Below, one piece after another: positions 7,035 to 9,262 of a stretch of 9,262 bases of DNA (position 1 is the stretch's first letter; each line of letters starts with the position of its first letter). Both the position numbers and the translations under genes were made by a program. Location of the stretch: the NCBI GenBank assembly GCA_027488495.1, contig JAIYBO010000186.1, positions 1 to 9,262 on the forward strand, written 5' to 3'. Under the pieces are notes generated by a model. That model did no database searches, was not told the origin of the DNA, and worked only from the letters and a program-made list of their open reading frames with translations. Source of the stretch: Bacteroidota bacterium. GTDB taxonomy: Bacteria > Bacteroidota > Bacteroidia > NS11-12g > UBA955.

Positions 7035-7570
7035 AACGACTTATCGCGGTCTTTGTTTTTCTTCTTCAATTTTAACACTTCTCGGGGTAAATTCACCTTG
7101 TAACTGCTCGATAATCCTTCCACAGAAACAATTACATAAGCTTCTTCCTCCGTATAATAAACTTCTACTTCTTCCCCTTTGAAAGGGCCATCCAACACTT
7201 CCGCCAAATCTCCCGCTTCCAAACGTGCAGTCATATCTTGCTGCTCAATCTGATATCCTTTTTCAATGAGTCGCTGTATCAAGGCGATGTCTTTCTCCTG
7301 AACCTCGGCGTCTTTTCCATTGTATCGCAAATATTTCACCACACCCGGCACTTGCAAAACCATATCCCTTTGCACTTCTGTGGGTTTTACAAACACGTAT
7401 GAATTAAACAAAGGCATCTCCACCCATTTCTTGCGATCACTCCAAATTCGCAACTTGTTCACCAATGGCAAATAATGAACCACCCCCCTTTGCTCCAAAT
7501 AGACTTTCACTTTTTTCTCTTGCCTACTTGCGCAATAAATCACCTTCCACGTTTCTTGATTCTCTTCCAT
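7028..7570 (-). CDS. UpxY-like NusG-family transcription antiterminator
   Basis: This 180-residue NusG paralogue has an NGN domain at about residues 6-105 (WKVIYCASRQEKK; MPLFNSYVFV at 52-61; VPGVVKYLRY at 74-83) and a KOW domain at about 118-165 (AGDLAEVLDGPFKGEEVEV). UpxY-type proteins bind RNA polymerase and suppress early termination in polysaccharide operons. The short form and the diverged NGN-KOW linker separate it from housekeeping NusG. I chose the ATG at 7570; a reading from a TTG at 7579 adds only three residues. It starts 11 bases after the flavoprotein stop and overlaps the PIG-L gene by 7 bases. The most likely targets are the following deacetylase and glycosyltransferase genes, but nothing in the sequence proves this. 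The highly charged C-terminus (KLKKKNKDRDK) may aid nucleic-acid contact. Confidence 0.87.
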   Translation of the reverse strand: MEENQETWKVIYCASRQEKKVKVYLEQRGVVHYLPLVNKLRIWSDRKKWVEMPLFNSYVFVKPTEVQRDMVLQVPGVVKYLRYNGKDAEVQEKDIALIQRLIEKGYQIEQQDMTARLEAGDLAEVLDGPFKGEEVEVYYTEEEAYVIVSVEGLSSSYKVNLPREVLKLKKKNKDRDKSLW

Positions 7571-7581
7571 TCGATGCAATA

Positions 7582-8529
7582 TTAAAACCCAAAAAACGGA
7601 TTGTCACCCGCAATCGTTCGATACTCTTCGATCATTTGTGAAACGATTTCTGAAGCGGTTTCAATGCGATCCAAACGCGCACTGATCTGTCCAATTTCCA
7701 ACTCCCCAGATTCCAAATCACCCTCAAACATGCCTTTTTTCGCCCTGCCACGACCCAATAAAGTTTTTAACTCCTCCAAGGTTGCTCCATTCGCATACGC
7801 CGATTCAACTTGCTCGAAAAACGCGTTTTTCAATAGCCTGACCGGGGTAATTTCCTTCAATGTAAGCTCTGTAGAACCCTCCTTGGCCGCAATGATTTGC
7901 TCCTTGAATCCAATGTGAGCACTGCTTTCCAAAGACGCTGCAAATCTGCTGCCCACCTGAACCCCAGAAGCACCCAAGCACATTGCCGCGGCCATCGTTC
8001 TGCCACAACCTATGCCACCTGCAGCAATCACCGGGATTTTCACACAATCAACAATCATGGGAACCAAACACATCGTGGTGGTTTCCTCCCTGCCATTGTG
8101 CCCCCCCGCTTCAAAACCCTCTGCAACCACAGCATCCACACCCGCATCCTCGCACTTTTTGGCAAATTTGGTATTGGCAATCACGTGCACAACCGTAATG
8201 CCCCTTTCCTTCAACCAACCCGTATATTTAGCCGGATTACCCGCACTAGTAAACACAATTTTTACCCCCTCATCAACTATAATATCCAAATGTTGATCAA
8301 TGTCTGGATACAACAATGGCACATTCACCCCAAAAGGTTTATTCGTGGCTTCTTTGCAACGCTGAATGTGAGCCCGCAATACTTCTGGGTACATGCTGCC
8401 GCTGCCAATCAATCCCAAACCACCTGCATTCGATACCGCACTTGCCAATTCCCAACCACTGCACCAAATCATACCCCCTTGTACAATGGGGTATTCGATA
8501 CCAAACAATTGATTGATCCTTTGATTCAT
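7582..8529 (-). CDS. FabK / nitronate monooxygenase-family FMN oxidoreductase
   Basis: This 315-residue FMN-dependent TIM-barrel enzyme begins MNQRINQLFGIEYPIVQGG, which lines up with the start of FabK (enoyl-ACP reductase II) and supports the ATG at 8529 over a TTG 24 bases upstream. Motifs: QGGM at 17-20, SAGNP at 95-99, AEGFEAGGHNG at 136-146 with catalytic-type His144, FMN phosphate-binding AAGGIG at 169-174, and QVGSRF at 191-196. His144 falls at the same residue number as the catalytic His of pneumococcal FabK. The family includes both enoyl-ACP reductases and nitronate monooxygenases, which cannot be told apart reliably by eye. The accA gene 55 bases upstream favours a fatty-acid role. 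It is followed after 11 bases by the UpxY-like gene. The superfamily is certain; the reaction is not. Confidence 0.85.
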   Translation of the reverse strand: MNQRINQLFGIEYPIVQGGMIWCSGWELASAVSNAGGLGLIGSGSMYPEVLRAHIQRCKEATNKPFGVNVPLLYPDIDQHLDIIVDEGVKIVFTSAGNPAKYTGWLKERGITVVHVIANTKFAKKCEDAGVDAVVAEGFEAGGHNGREETTTMCLVPMIVDCVKIPVIAAGGIGCGRTMAAAMCLGASGVQVGSRFAASLESSAHIGFKEQIIAAKEGSTELTLKEITPVRLLKNAFFEQVESAYANGATLEELKTLLGRGRAKKGMFEGDLESGELEIGQISARLDRIETASEIVSQMIEEYRTIAGDNPFFGF

Positions 8530-8584
8530 GTTTCTCAATTTTTGAAGATCCAACCGCCGTTGGCAGATACTAAAATATAGAATG

Positions 8585-9262
8585 TTAGGCGTCTACAACA
8601 ACCCCCATCTGCGAGAATTTCGCAATCCTTTGTTGAATTCTGTCCTCGGCATCCATGCCCTCCAATTCTCCCAAACACGTCAAAACAGCCTGTTTCAAAG
8701 AATCGTATGCCGCTTGAGGATTGTGATGAGCACCACCCAAAGGTTCCGGAACAATACCATCCACCAATCGATTCTGCAACATGTCTGTGGCCGACAATTT
8801 CAAGGCTTCCGCTGCACGCTCCTTCATTTCCCAAGTACGCCACAAAATGCTAGAACAGCTTTCTGGTGAAATCACACTATACCAAGTATACTCCATCATC
8901 AACACCCTGTCACCAACACCGATGCCCAAAGCACCTCCACTGGCACCTTCTCCTATCACGATACAGATTACGGGAACCTTTAATACACTCATTTCCAACA
9001 AATTACGTGCAATCGCCTCGCCCTGTCCGCGTTCCTCTGCTTCCAAGCCTGGCGAAGCACCCGGTGTATCGATCAATGTTAAAATGGGCACATTGAACTT
9101 TTCTGCCATCTTCATCAATCGCAATGCCTTTCTGTACCCTTCCGGATTGGGCATTCCAAAATTTCTCATCTGACGTTGCTTGGTATTTCTACCCTTCTGT
9201 TGCCCAATGATCATAAACGGCTTACCATCTATGTTTGCAAATCCCCCAACAATGGCTTTATC
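8585..9262 (-). CDS. accA: Acetyl-CoA carboxylase, carboxyltransferase alpha subunit (5' end missing)
   Basis: The frame is open from the right edge (starting DKAIVGGFANIDGKPFMIIG) to a TAA at 8585, giving 225 residues. A full AccA of this type is about 317 residues, so roughly the first 90 lie outside the window. AccA pairs with AccD to transfer carboxyl from carboxybiotin to acetyl-CoA, making malonyl-CoA, the first committed step of fatty-acid synthesis. Crotonase-fold landmarks are present: DTPGASPG at fragment residues 65-72, GEGASGGALGIGVGD at 104-118 (oxyanion and CoA region), then the YSVISPESCSSILWR stretch. The end, with RIQQRIAKFSQMG near the terminus, looks intact. An internal ATG at 9214 is not the true start, because conserved sequence continues upstream of it. 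A FabK-like gene follows. Confidence 0.97.
   Translation of the reverse strand, partial: DKAIVGGFANIDGKPFMIIGQQKGRNTKQRQMRNFGMPNPEGYRKALRLMKMAEKFNVPILTLIDTPGASPGLEAEERGQGEAIARNLLEMSVLKVPVICIVIGEGASGGALGIGVGDRVLMMEYTWYSVISPESCSSILWRTWEMKERAAEALKLSATDMLQNRLVDGIVPEPLGGAHHNPQAAYDSLKQAVLTCLGELEGMDAEDRIQQRIAKFSQMGVVVDA

Noticed and set aside
8530..8584. AT-rich TATATTTT in the accA to FabK-like gap as a promoter
   Set aside because: It lacks the final G of TAnnTTTG and I see no -33 partner, so support is too weak to list.
1..9262. Mobile element, CRISPR array, defence system, tRNA or rRNA
   Set aside because: The genes fill nearly the whole window, gaps are at most 85 bases, and no transposase, integrase, repeat array or RNA-gene signature was seen on either strand.

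Overview
The window is a fragment of a chromosome, most likely from a member of the Bacteroidota. Reasons: a short TatA of the type common in that phylum; a GatA gene standing apart from gatB and gatC; a UpxY-type NusG paralogue; a membrane-bound HdrC/GlcF-like ferredoxin protein; starts without clear Shine-Dalgarno sequences; and one TAnnTTTG-type -7 element. This is inference from gene types, not a species identification. All nine genes lie on the minus strand and are packed tightly. The largest gap is 85 bases, so no gene-free stretch reaches 300 bases. I see no tRNA, rRNA, CRISPR array, insertion sequence or phage gene.

In the direction of transcription (right to left), the window begins with the 3' three quarters of accA (acetyl-CoA carboxylase, carboxyltransferase alpha). 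A FabK/nitronate monooxygenase-family flavoprotein follows, which makes a plausible fatty-acid pair. Next comes a compact surface-glycan module: a UpxY-like NusG paralogue, overlapping by 7 bases a PIG-L-family deacetylase, followed after 7 bases by a large GT39/PMT-like membrane glycosyltransferase. After a 72-base gap comes a five-helix membrane protein with two 4Fe-4S motifs. After an 85-base gap carrying a possible promoter comes a tight unit of tatA, gatA (TTG start, forced by the reading frame) and a lytic-transglycosylase-like LysM protein, which overlaps gatA by ATGA and runs off the left edge.

Most of the window is ordinary housekeeping DNA, and I do not see a clear new multi-gene defence or mobile system. 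The most unusual observation is the last gene. Its fold signature aligns without gaps to MltD-type lytic transglycosylases, but the catalytic Glu, the conserved Gln and the Tyr-Asn signature are all replaced, so it looks like a secreted LysM pseudoenzyme. Also worth a second look are the antiterminator-deacetylase-glycosyltransferase trio set among housekeeping genes, the iron-sulfur protein without its usual HdrB-like partner, the possible second enoyl-ACP reductase beside accA, and the extreme G-over-C bias on the coding strand of the glycosyltransferase gene.
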